64,000 bases of DNA from Mesorhizobium_K quangtriensis (GTDB taxonomy: Bacteria; Pseudomonadota; Alphaproteobacteria; Rhizobiales; Rhizobiaceae): positions 496,001-560,000 of the forward strand of contig NZ_JBEBMF010000002.1 of assembly GCF_040081925.1 (NCBI RefSeq), given 5' to 3'. Positions 34,422 to 43,200 of this stretch are shown one piece after another. The notes beneath the pieces are model-generated. The model was not told the DNA's origin, searched no databases, and saw only the letters and a list, made by a program, of their open reading frames with translations. The number at the start of each line of letters is the position of its first letter. Position 1 is the stretch's first letter. The translations under genes and the position numbers were made by a program.

Positions 34422-35285
34422 TCAGATCGGCGCCATCGTGCTCTTTTCGGCCGCGGTGATGGTGTTGGAGAGCAGCATCGTCACCGTCATCGGCCCGACG
34501 CCACCCGGCACCGGCGTGATGTAGGATGCCTTCTTCACCACGCCCTCGAAATCGACGTCACCCACGATGCGGCCATCGGCAAGCCGGTTGATGCCGACAT
34601 CGACAACCACACATCCGGTCTTGACCATCTGTGGCAGGATCAGACCGGGCACGCCGGCGGCCACCACGAGGATGTCCGCAAGGATTGTAAACTGTGCGAG
34701 GTCGCGCGTCTTGGCGTGGCAGACCGCCACCGTTGCGCCCGCCTGCATCATCATCAACGCCATGGGCTTGCCCACGATGTTGCTCGCGCCGACGATCACG
34801 ACATTCTGCCCCTCGATCGGGATGTTCTCATGCTCAAGGATCTTCATGACGCCGAACGGCGTGCATGGCGGAAAGATCGTGTCGCCGACCACGAGGCCAC
34901 CGACATTGTAGAGATGGAAGCCATCGACGTCCTTGTCGCGCGAAATCCGGTGCAGCACCTCAAAGATGCTGAACTGCGGCGGCAGCGGAAGCTGCACGAG
35001 AATCCCATGAACGCGTGGATCGGCGTTGAGTTCGTCGATCTTTGCCAGCACCGCTTCGGGCGCTACGTTGCTTGGAAATTCGAACAGATGCGCGACGATG
35101 CCGACTTCCTGCGCGGCGTGGAGTTTCTTGCGGACGTAGACGCGCGAGGGAGCGCTGTCGCCGACCAGCACCACGGCAAGACCCGGCACGACGCCGGCGC
35201 GCCTGCCGAGCGCCGAGATGCGCTCCTTGCAATCGTTTCGGATGCTTTTGGCAACGGCGTTGCCGCTGATGATTTTCGCCGGCAC
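34422..35285 (-). CDS. folD: Bifunctional methylene-THF dehydrogenase/cyclohydrolase
   Basis: This 287-residue protein interconverts 5,10-methylene-, methenyl- and 10-formyl-tetrahydrofolate. It shows SRVYVRKKLHAAQEVGI with the catalytic Lys, GILVQLPLPPQ, KDVDGFHLYNVGGL, the NADP site VIVGASNIVGKPMALMM and the terminal PGGVGPMTVTMLLSNT. ATG 35285 begins MPAKIISGNAVAKSI. It lies 100 bases upstream of thyA on the same strand, adding to a local one-carbon gene group. Confidence 0.96.
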   Translation of the reverse strand: MPAKIISGNAVAKSIRNDCKERISALGRRAGVVPGLAVVLVGDSAPSRVYVRKKLHAAQEVGIVAHLFEFPSNVAPEAVLAKIDELNADPRVHGILVQLPLPPQFSIFEVLHRISRDKDVDGFHLYNVGGLVVGDTIFPPCTPFGVMKILEHENIPIEGQNVVIVGASNIVGKPMALMMMQAGATVAVCHAKTRDLAQFTILADILVVAAGVPGLILPQMVKTGCVVVDVGINRLADGRIVGDVDFEGVVKKASYITPVPGGVGPMTVTMLLSNTITAAEKSTMAPI

Positions 35286-35390
35286 GTTTCACCTCATTAA
35301 AATTTCTTTCCTACATGCAGGGACGTAGGCTGAAACACAAGAAGCCACGTCGACGCAGCCGGTCCCGCACGCAGACAGCGGTTTTGCGCT

Positions 35391-35418
35391 TTCAATTGGT
35401 TCGGCGGCTCCCTATATT
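35391..35418 (+). promoter_or_regulatory. Probable promoter of ssrA
   Basis: TTCAAT (35391-35396) and TATATT (35413-35418) are separated by 16 bases just ahead of the tmRNA gene. The -10 is good and the -35 is modest. Confidence 0.5.
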
Positions 35419-35424
35419 GGGGCC

Positions 35425-35740
35425 GTCAGCTTGCTGACTATGGTGATAAACAGGCGATGTAATAAGCCGTTCGGACCCGGGGGCGGTACCCGGCGCCTCC
35501 ACCACAAGCCGCCGATAAAGGGCGGCTTCTGCTGGGGGCGAAATAGGATCGACGAAGGTGTAAAGATCGTTCTTTTGCCCGGCATTGTACCGCCGTTATC
35601 GGGCTAAACTTATAGTTGCCAACGACAACTATGCTGAGGCACGTCTCGCTGCTTAATGCGGCGCGATAGTCTCGAATTAAGCCCTGTCGGTTAGCACCGG
35701 CAGGCGGGGTTCGGAGGTACCTGGCAACAGAAACCTCCAC
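35425..35740 (+). ncRNA. ssrA: tmRNA, circularly permuted two-piece type
   Basis: Trans-translation RNA that rescues stalled ribosomes. The gene is permuted as in other alphaproteobacteria. The mature 3' part comes first, with an unusual T arm and acceptor ending GGCGCCTCCACCA (about 35490-35502). Then comes an excised loop containing the hairpin AAGCCGCC/GGGCGGCTT, then the mature 5' end GGGGGCGAAATAGGATCGACG, whose first bases pair with the acceptor strand. The tag frame starts at GCC 35618 and reads ANDNYAEARLAA with TAA at 35654-35656. The gene closes with a GGAGGT/ACCTCC-type stem ending near 35738. Both outer ends are estimates. Confidence 0.93.
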
Positions 35741-35805
35741 CTTCCCTTTCTTCCCCAACCGAATCCGCTTCCGCGTTCAGCAACCACGCGCTTGCAGGCC
35801 ATTTC

Positions 35806-36351
35806 ATGCAGACAGATCACGATCGCTTTTTCGTCCTCACCGGCGGTCCGGGCTCCGGAAAGACAACGCTCATCGAAGCCATGCAGCGCCGTGGCTACGC
35901 GACCACCGACGAGGCCGGACGAGGCGTCATCCGGGAGGAGCTTGAACATGGCGGCGACGCACTGCCGTGGATCGACCCAGAGCGTTTCGCGGAGCGCATG
36001 TTCGAATGGGAGCTTCGCTCCTACCGCTCGGCGGAACGGACATCGGGCCCGGTGTTCTTCGATCGTGGCCTGCCCGACACCATCGGCTATCTCAGGCTTG
36101 AGGGCCTGCCCGTCCCGTCTGCCATGGAAGAAGATGCCTGGCGGCTCCGCTACAACCCGCAGGCAATCATCGCACCGCCGTGGAAAGACATCTACGGCAA
36201 GGACGAGGAACGACGGCAAAGCTGGGAGGTCGCCGTGCGAACCTACGAGATCATGGCCGAAACCTATGACGAACTGGGTTATCGGCTTTTCGAACTGCCG
36301 CGCGGCAGCGTCAACGACCGCGCGGAATTTCTGATATCCCTGACCGTCTGA
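35806..36351 (+). CDS. AAA_28-type ATPase/kinase-like protein
   Basis: This 181-residue P-loop protein has FVLTGGPGSGKTTLIEAM (Walker A at 13-20), DEAGRGVIREEL, FFDRGLPDTIGYL and a closing YRLFELPRGSVNDRAEF. This is the AAA_28 family, related to NadR-type kinases, common next to unrelated genes in rhizobia. It probably phosphorylates or hydrolyses a nucleotide-like substrate, but none is established. ATG 35806 is the first start and gives the P-loop at the normal distance. It begins 66 bases after the end of ssrA. Confidence 0.85.
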   Translation: MQTDHDRFFVLTGGPGSGKTTLIEAMQRRGYATTDEAGRGVIREELEHGGDALPWIDPERFAERMFEWELRSYRSAERTSGPVFFDRGLPDTIGYLRLEGLPVPSAMEEDAWRLRYNPQAIIAPPWKDIYGKDEERRQSWEVAVRTYEIMAETYDELGYRLFELPRGSVNDRAEFLISLTV

Positions 36352-36362
36352 TATCCCGAACC

Positions 36363-37571
36363 TTATTCGGCCGGGACAGGCGCTTCCGCCTCGCCTCCCC
36401 TTTTGAGGGTCAACAGCGTCAACATGAGAGCAAGCGCGGCACAGATGGCGATGGCAGTCACCATCGGCAGCGGATCGCCATTGGCGAAGAAGCTCGAGAG
36501 AGTCATGGCGATGACGCCGGTCAGCATATGCAGCGTCCCCATCAGCGCCGCGGCCGTCCCGGCGATCTCGCCATGATCCTCCATCGCAAGAACTGAAGTC
36601 GTCGGGATGACGAGACCTAGCAACCCGTAGCCGACAAACAGCGTGGCCGCGAGCACCGGCAGCGAGTCGAAACCAACTACCATTGCGATCCAGCCGACGA
36701 GGATGACCCCGGCGAACCCGAACACCGCAAGCCTGACAACGCGGGTGAGCCCGTATTTCGACGTCAGCCAGCCGCTCGTCTGCGAAACGCCGAAGAACGA
36801 GATCGCGTTGAGCGCGAAAAATATGCTGTAGCCTGACGGGGAGAGGCCATAGTGGTCGATGATGACGAAGGAAGAATTCGCCAGATAGACGAAGAAGCTG
36901 GAGAGAGCGAAGCCGCCGATCATCGACAGGCCCAGGAAATTGCGATCGCGCGCCAGGAAGCGATATCCCGCCCAGGCCGCTCCGAAGGAGCTTCCGACGC
37001 GCCGGTCGGCCGGTCGCGTTTCCTCCAGCCCGAACATCAGCAGGAAGAAGGCGAGGACGGCCGCGACCGTCACCGCCCAGAAGACGGCGCGCCAGCCAAA
37101 GGCCTCGATGATGAAGCTGCCGGTGAGCGGAGCCAGGATCGGCGAGACGCTGAACACCAGCATCAGCAGCGACATCAGCTTCGTCGCCTCCGGGCCGGTG
37201 TGCAGGTCACGCACGACCGCGCGCGGCACCACCATGCCGGTGGACGACCCGAGGCCCTGAAGCAGACGGAAGAAAATCAGCCATTCGACATTGGGCGCCA
37301 GCGCGGCGCCGATGCTCGCCAGCGCGAACACGATAAGTCCGCCGTAAAGCACCGGCTTGCGTCCATGCATGTCGGCCAGCGGTCCGACCACCATCGGGCC
37401 GACGGCGAAGGACAGGAACACGACGACGAGGCTCATCTGCACGGCCATGGGGCTCGCGCCGAGATCCGCGCCGATGGTCGGCAGCGCCGGCAGATACATG
37501 TCGATGGCGAAGGGTCCGATGGCCGACACGAGGCCGAGCACGATCGCGATGCGGAGGAATCCGGATGTCAT
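36363..37571 (-). CDS. Bcr/CflA family multidrug efflux MFS transporter
   Basis: This 402-residue protein has 12 predicted membrane helices. FAIDMYLPALPTIGADL in the first segment and the loop motif GPLADMHGRKPVLYGG are typical of the Bcr/CflA proton-drug antiporters (bicyclomycin, chloramphenicol and similar compounds, by family knowledge). ATG 37571 is chosen; GTG 37601 adds ten residues. It is divergent from a TetR gene with an operator-like palindrome between them, indicating drug-inducible control. The polar C-terminal tail is short. Confidence 0.92.
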   Translation of the reverse strand: MTSGFLRIAIVLGLVSAIGPFAIDMYLPALPTIGADLGASPMAVQMSLVVVFLSFAVGPMVVGPLADMHGRKPVLYGGLIVFALASIGAALAPNVEWLIFFRLLQGLGSSTGMVVPRAVVRDLHTGPEATKLMSLLMLVFSVSPILAPLTGSFIIEAFGWRAVFWAVTVAAVLAFFLLMFGLEETRPADRRVGSSFGAAWAGYRFLARDRNFLGLSMIGGFALSSFFVYLANSSFVIIDHYGLSPSGYSIFFALNAISFFGVSQTSGWLTSKYGLTRVVRLAVFGFAGVILVGWIAMVVGFDSLPVLAATLFVGYGLLGLVIPTTSVLAMEDHGEIAGTAAALMGTLHMLTGVIAMTLSSFFANGDPLPMVTAIAICAALALMLTLLTLKRGGEAEAPVPAE

Positions 37572-37690
37572 GGAAGTCAAACCTTGCAATTCCGCGGGCA
37601 CTGTCTCTATCAGGCCGCCCGCCGCCCCAAGGACGTTTGATCAGGCACCAAGCCGACTCCTCCGACCACTCGGTACCATCGTCCATTTTT

Positions 37691-37708
37691 TTAGACAGTA
37701 TTGTCCAA
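37691..37708. promoter_or_regulatory. Palindromic operator between Bcr-like pump and TetR gene
   Basis: TTAGACA-GTAT-TGTCCAA is symmetric at 6 of 7 arm positions and lies 27 bases before the TetR start and 120 bases before the pump start. It is the natural binding site for the adjacent TetR protein and would control both genes. Confidence 0.6.
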
Positions 37709-37734
37709 ATCGTCAATCCGCGCTATGGACATTC

Positions 37735-38382
37735 ATGACGCTTACCGAGCTTTCTCCTGACACGCTCCCGCCCCGCAGCCATGCGGCGAAACGGATGTCC
37801 GTGCTCGAAGCTGCCACTTACGTCTTCTGCCGCGAGGGTTATGCAGGCGCGAACATCGACATGATCGCGGCCGAGGCAGGCGTATCGCGGCAGACCGTGT
37901 ACAACCATCACGGCGACAAGGAAAAGCTTTTCATCGCTGTCGTGCGTGCGCTGACCGAGCGTACCAACGCTGGAATTTTCGCCACGCTGGCAACCTTCCC
38001 CGACCAGCCCGCCGACCTTAATTCTGAACTCGTGGACTTCGCCATCCGCCTCAATGGCAACTGCATCTGCAGCGGCGACGGCAAATTCCTGCGCAAGCTC
38101 ATCGAGATGGAAGGCCAGCGTTACCCCGAACTGTTCACCGGCTGGCGCGAGGACGGCCCGAGCAAGACGTGGGCAGCACTTGCCGCGCGTTTCGCGCGCC
38201 TTGCCCATGCCGGCCACCTCGACATCGACGACCCCGACGTCGCCGCCCGCCAGTTCCTAGCACTCATCAATGCCGACCTGCATGTGTCGATGGCGCTGGG
38301 GGACAAACTCGGAGAAGACCGCATCCGGGAGTCGGCGACCAACGCCATCAGGACTTTCATGCGCGCCTACGGCAAGCGCTGA
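37735..38382 (+). CDS. TetR family regulator, probable repressor of the adjacent efflux pump
   Basis: This 215-residue protein has a TetR DNA-binding domain (MSVLEAATYVFCREGYAGANIDMIAAEAGVSRQTVYNHHGDKEKLF, given as about residues 21-66) and a C-terminal domain of the TetR_C_7/AefR type (DLNSELVDFAIRLNGNCICSGDGKFLRKLIEMEGQRYPEL). ATG 37735 is chosen; no protein-like sequence extends upstream. It is divergent from the Bcr/CflA pump, and the palindrome at 37691 lies between them. The effector is presumably the pump substrate. Confidence 0.92.
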   Translation: MTLTELSPDTLPPRSHAAKRMSVLEAATYVFCREGYAGANIDMIAAEAGVSRQTVYNHHGDKEKLFIAVVRALTERTNAGIFATLATFPDQPADLNSELVDFAIRLNGNCICSGDGKFLRKLIEMEGQRYPELFTGWREDGPSKTWAALAARFARLAHAGHLDIDDPDVAARQFLALINADLHVSMALGDKLGEDRIRESATNAIRTFMRAYGKR

Positions 38383-38464
38383 GCCCCCTCAGATTTCGTA
38401 CCCCTTTCTTGGTTTGCGGCCGCTGCGTAGGCTAAGCGGATAAAGCGAAAGACCGGAGCGCCTC

Positions 38465-39160
38465 ATGACCGCGCACCAGACGATCCCGGATGACACCTGG
38501 CACGCACGTCTCAGGACGTTGGCGATCTGTCTGCTTCTCCTGCTGCTCGCGACGGATGTCGTCCTGATCAGCCTTCACATCCTCTGGTTCGAGGACGACT
38601 GGGTCTGGGACATCGAAGCGGACAATGGGTATGGCGAAACCTTTCAGTATCTGAAATGGAGCGCGGCTGTACTGCTTCTGCTCATTCTCGCCTGGAGGAG
38701 ACGGGCGGCGATTTACGCCGTCTGGGCAGCCGTGTTCCTCTACCTGTTGATCGACGATTCACAGTCGCTGCACGAGGCCATGGGTGAACGTCTCGTCCCG
38801 CTGCTTCGCCTGCGGGATGTCGAGGAAATCTACCACCGGAATTTCGAATACTTCTTCCTGCGCGGCGAGGACTTCGGCGAGTTGATCGTCGCGTTGGCTG
38901 TCGCAACGGCAATTGCCCTGGCGCTCTATCTGTTCTGGCCGGATCAGGCAGCGCAGCGCGAGAGACATGTCACAAAATGGCTGATCGGCTGGGTCCTGCT
39001 TTTTGCCTTCTTCGCGGTTGGCGTGGACATGCTCCACATCATGGCATGGGAAATCTATCCGCCCGCGCTCGACGTGCTGACCGTGATCGAGGAAGGCGGC
39101 GAGATGGTCTGCGCGAGCCTGCTGGTCGGCTGGCTGGCGCTGGAAGCTGCGTGCACTTGA
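38465..39160 (+). CDS. Multi-pass membrane protein of unknown function
   Basis: I do not recognise this 231-residue protein. It has five or six hydrophobic segments: TLAICLLLLLLATDVVLI, YLKWSAAVLLLLILAW, AAIYAVWAAVFLYLLI, ELIVALAVATAIALALYLF, WLIGWVLLFAFFAVGVDML and a last one near the C-terminus. Between them lie conserved-looking acidic or His motifs: DDSQSLHEAMGE, EEIYHRNFEYF and IEEGGEMVC. Buried D, E and H residues in this pattern could bind metal or be catalytic, but that is speculation. A GGAGCGCCTC precedes the ATG. It is followed 76 bases later by sspB. Confidence 0.75.
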   Translation: MTAHQTIPDDTWHARLRTLAICLLLLLLATDVVLISLHILWFEDDWVWDIEADNGYGETFQYLKWSAAVLLLLILAWRRRAAIYAVWAAVFLYLLIDDSQSLHEAMGERLVPLLRLRDVEEIYHRNFEYFFLRGEDFGELIVALAVATAIALALYLFWPDQAAQRERHVTKWLIGWVLLFAFFAVGVDMLHIMAWEIYPPALDVLTVIEEGGEMVCASLLVGWLALEAACT

Positions 39161-39236
39161 ACCACCACCATAATTTGTTTACGCCGGGCCAAAGCTTCAT
39201 TACAGCTATTGCACGATTCAACAGGCGCCACGCCGC

Positions 39237-39785
39237 ATGGCCGAAGACCATATCCGCTACGACATCCTGGCCCAGGAGGCCTTGCGCGGCGTCATGCGCA
39301 AGGTGCTGGCCGAGGTCGCGCGGACAGGCTTGCCCGGCAACCACCACTTCTTCATCACCTTCCTGACAGGTGCTCCCGGCGTGCGCATTTCGCCGCGTCT
39401 GCGCGAAAAATATCCTGAGCAAATGACGATCGTGATCCAGTTTCAGTACTGGGATCTGAAGGTCACCGACACCGGCTTCGAGGTCGGCCTCTCCTTCTCC
39501 GATGTGCCGGAGCGATTGGAAATTCCGTTCGCGGCGGTGCGCGGGTTCTACGATCCGTCGGTCAATTTCGAGCTGGAATTCGACGTCAAGACGGAACCAG
39601 CAACCGAAGCGGAAATCGAAACCATCAAGCCTCCAGCGGAGGTCGCCAAGACGCCGGCGGCGGCCAAGAAGTCCGATGCCAGGAAGAAGCCGGCACAGCC
39701 GGCGGCGGAAGAGTCCACTGACTCCGAGACGCCTGCGGCCAAGAGCGCCGACGTCGTATCTCTCGACGCTTTCCGCAAGAAGTAG
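39237..39785 (+). CDS. sspB: SspB-alpha, ClpXP adaptor for ssrA-tagged proteins
   Basis: This 182-residue protein has the alphaproteobacterial SspB fold: IRYDILAQEALRGVMRKVL, NHHFFITFLTGAPGVRISPRLREKYPEQMTIVIQFQYWDLKV (given as residues 35-76) and an Sm-like C-half (FSFSDVPERLEIPFAAVRGFYDPSV). A Pro/Ala/Lys-rich linker of about 50 residues ends in DVVSLDAFRKK, the ClpX-binding tail module. It delivers ssrA-tagged peptides to ClpXP. The tmRNA gene that encodes the tag lies 3.5 kb upstream in this window. ATG 39237 begins MAEDHIRYDILAQ. Confidence 0.9.
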   Translation: MAEDHIRYDILAQEALRGVMRKVLAEVARTGLPGNHHFFITFLTGAPGVRISPRLREKYPEQMTIVIQFQYWDLKVTDTGFEVGLSFSDVPERLEIPFAAVRGFYDPSVNFELEFDVKTEPATEAEIETIKPPAEVAKTPAAAKKSDARKKPAQPAAEESTDSETPAAKSADVVSLDAFRKK

Positions 39786-39795
39786 CTCGTCCTCG

Positions 39796-39990
39796 ATGTC
39801 GAATGTCGTCAACCTCCGCCTCGCCCGCAAACGCAAGGAGCGAGCGGAAAAGGAGGCGGTTGCTGCCGAGAATCGTACGCTTCACGGAAGGTCGAAAGCG
39901 GAACGACAACTCGACCTTGCCAGGAAGAACAAGGCTGAAGCATTCATCGAAGCGCATCGGCTCGACCAGACTGACCTCAACAAGCCGTGA
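39796..39990 (+). CDS. DUF4169 family small basic protein
   Basis: The 64-residue protein starts MSNVVNLRLARKRKERAEKE and continues with RTLHGRSKAERQLD and HRLDQ, the DUF4169 pattern found across alphaproteobacteria. It is highly charged and probably helical, with no known function. ATG 39796 lies 10 bases after sspB and its stop overlaps the next start, so the three genes form an operon. Confidence 0.85.
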   Translation: MSNVVNLRLARKRKERAEKEAVAAENRTLHGRSKAERQLDLARKNKAEAFIEAHRLDQTDLNKP

Positions 39991-40244
39991 GCGTTGTCCG
40001 AAAGCACTCAGTCTCCATTCGCGGTCACCGCACCAGCTTTTCGATCGAACAGCCCTTCCTGGATGAATTGCGCAAGATCGCAGAGACTCGCGGTATGCCC
40101 CTCGCCGCGCTGATCGCGGCCATCGACGAGGAACGCCCGCGCGATGCGAACCTGTCATCCGCCCTACGGGTGTTCGTCCTTAGAGAGGCTCAGCGAACAG
40201 CGATTGTTTCGTCCGGAAGCGACAGCGCTCCGCCGACCGACTGA
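39987..40244 (+). CDS. Ribbon-helix-helix (RHH_4) protein
   Basis: This 85-residue protein has RKHSVSIRGHRTSFSIEQPFLDELRKIAETRGMPLAALIAAID, given as residues 5-47, the RHH_4 DNA-binding pattern of an antiparallel strand followed by two helices, then LSSALRVFVLREAQ. GTG 39987 overlaps the DUF4169 stop (GTGA). It is regularly the third gene after sspB-DUF4169 in rhizobia, by recollection, which suggests a linked but unknown regulatory role. Its last bases are only five from the end of the convergent AsmA-like gene. Confidence 0.85.
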   Translation: MSVVRKHSVSIRGHRTSFSIEQPFLDELRKIAETRGMPLAALIAAIDEERPRDANLSSALRVFVLREAQRTAIVSSGSDSAPPTD

Positions 40245-40249
40245 CTTTA

Positions 40250-43200
40250 TCAGGGACTACCGAACAGCATCTCGAAAAAACCGTCCTGCTTTGGCGGCGT
40301 CTCGCGTTGCGCAGGCTTGCCCACGTCGCCGCGCGGACGCGGCGGCGCTTCCTCGGTAGCCGACGTGTCGTTCTGCGCCCTTTCAGCTTCAGCGGCACGC
40401 CGCTCTTCGGCCGCTCTGCGCGCAGCATCCTGCTGTTCGCTCTCTATCCGAGCCCGCTCGTCCGCCTCAATGCGTGCACGGGTCTCGGCCTCAGTCCGCG
40501 CAGCGCGCTCTGCTTCGCGGCGTGCGGTTTCGGCATCCAGCCGCGCCTTCTCCTCGGCCTCGCGCTGTACTCGAGCCGCTTCTTCAAGGCGCGCCTTCTC
40601 TTCAGCCTCGGCCTTCGCGGCCGCTTCCGCCTCGAGCCGCGCCGCTTCGGCCGCCTGTTTCGCCGCCTCTTCTGCCGCTAGGCGCGCGCGTTCTTCCGCC
40701 TCCTTGCGCGCCTGCTCCTCGGCCTGCAGACGCGCCTTCTCGATCTCTGCCTGGCGTGCCTGTTCCTCGGCCTCCGCCTTCAGGCGCGCCTCTTCCTCCG
40801 CGCGGCGCAGCTCCTCTTGTTGCTTTCGCCATTCCTCGACGACCTTGTCGTGCTCGTCCTGCAGGGCAGCGTAGTAGCGAACCTCGCGCCGCAGCCTCTG
40901 CTTCTCCAGCAGCGCGGACTGCATGCCCTCGACCCTCGCCTGCTCGATCTCCAGCGCGCGCTGCGTCAGGAATTGCGCCAGCGGTTCGCTGTCGAAACTG
41001 CTCGTCGTCGTCGCGAGCGGACCCGTCAGCGTGAACCGCACGGCAGGCTCCGACCCGATCAGCGCCTCTACGCCGGGATCATAGACGATGTCGCCGCTGG
41101 CATTCACTTCACCGGTATTGAAATCCGACTGAAGGTTGACGCCGATCTCCGCGGCAGCATTCTTCAATTCGAGCGGAGGAGCGCGCAACACGCCCGCTGC
41201 GACTGTAAACGCCACTTCACCGGGATCGGCAGTGAATTTGCCCGAGGATACGAGCTCCGGCGCGAAGCTTGCCGTGCGGGCGACATCGATATCCTTGCCA
41301 AACTGGTCCGCCCTCGCGATCAATTCCGGAAACGCAGCGGCATTGACGCCATTCACAACGAGGTCGCGAAAGGCAGCCGTGCCCGAACCGGACAGCGTTG
41401 ACGCCAAGCCGCCGATCGACTTGCCGCTTGCCGATAGCGCGGTCGAGGCGTCCGCGTTTCCAACGAGACCTGCGTTGTCGCCCAGGATCGCCGGGATGTC
41501 CCCACCGGCAAGGCGCATCTGGACGGAAAGCAGTCCGGTGCCGCTATTGTTCTTTATTTCGAAGAGACCCGAGACGTCGCCACCGAAAAGCTTCGCCGAC
41601 AGGTCCGTGAGCCGCAGCGCCTCGTCGTCCAGCTTGAGCCTCACGTTCGCGTCGTAGGCCGTCAGTCCCGGGCCGGCCGTAAGCGTTCCAGCTGCGACGC
41701 CGAGATCGAGCTCGAAGGGCGCCGACACCCGGGGTGCGAAAGGTACGGCGGACCAGGCTTCGCCGGCGCTTTCCAGTGCGTCCTCGCCGAGCACCATCGC
41801 CGCCAGTGGTTCGAGGTTCAGTTCGTCAAGCGTGAGCTGCCCAGAGAACACGGGCCTGCCATTCTTTGCGGAAACATTCAGGGCGCCCGCGACCGAACCC
41901 TGGTTTACGGTCCCGGTCAGGTCATCGAGAACCAGCACGCCGTTCCCAAAATCGACATTTGCTTCCAGTTCGACGGGCGTTCCAGCGCCCATGGCCGGCA
42001 GCGTCGCGCCCGAGGTCATCAGCCAAGGCTCGATGTCGGCCGCGTTAATCCGGGCTTGTCCCTTCAGCGCCGCTCCGGCGTCGGCAAGCCGCGAGGTTCC
42101 GGCAAAACCGGCCGAGAAATCGTCCGCGCGAATGTCGATCGAGGTCGCGATGTCGCCCGACAATCTGCCTTTCAGAGAAAAATCGGTTTCGCCTGCGCCG
42201 ACAACGCCAAGCGGCAGCACAGGCAGGCCATAAAGCGCCAGCAGCTCGGTCGCATCGTCGTTGCGGCCCGAAACGGCGATGGAAATGTCGGCATCTCCGA
42301 TCCGGTCCGACTGACCTTTGGCCGACAGCGTGGCCGAAAGAGCGGTACCACCCATATTTCCCTGCGCGCTGATCGCCGCGCCGGTACTTCCGTCTCCATT
42401 CGCAGCCGCCGTGGCCACAAGGTCCAGTCTGGCATCTTCGAACAAGCCCCGATATGCCAAAGCCCGCGCCTGCAGCGCCTGGACCGCAACACTGTTCGGG
42501 AACCGCTCGGAGGCCTCGGCGATCAGTGGCGACAGGTCGACGGCGACAAGCGAGGCGTCAATGTTGCCCGAGGGATTGGCGGGGAAATCGCGTATCGTGC
42601 CTGTGGCGCTGACGGTTGCGCCCGCAAGATCGACGATCGACAGCCTATCGATCTCAAGAAGCCCGTCACGCAACCTGACGGCCGCGTCCACCGATTGTGC
42701 CGTGAGCCCTGTTGCATCGACCGGCCCAGCCTTGACCTGCAGGTCGAGATCGCCCTCGGAAAAGCGGCTGACGCCGACATCGCTGACGAAAAGCGAGGCG
42801 AAAGCGGCAAGGCCATCGAAATCCAGCGCACCGCCTTCAAGCTTCAACACCGTTGAGGGACGGGCGTCCGCCGGCTGGCTGCGCGCCGCCTGTCCCCGAA
42901 AGACCACGCTGCCCAGCGCAAGTTCGAGATCGGTGAACGATTGCCGCTGCTGCGTGAGATCGACATTGGCCTGAAAACCTGCGGACGGCAGCCGACGGAT
43001 CGGCTCGTCGACATCGCGCGCGACCCAGGACGCAAAGCCGGACGGCTGGCCGATTGCCAGAAGCAGTGAGCCCTTGAAGCCGAACTCCCCCTCTGTCCTC
43101 AGCAGCCCGTTCGCCTCGAGCGTCGTGCGCCCGGGCAGCGTCGCGTTGAGTGCCTTCAGCGTCCAGCCTTCACCGGCAGGCTCCGCCGAGAGCCGGACAT

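Noticed and set aside
40330..40870. Possible tandem DNA repeat or CRISPR-like array
   Set aside because: The periodicity comes from codons for an Ala/Glu/Arg coiled coil; units are not identical and there are no spacers.
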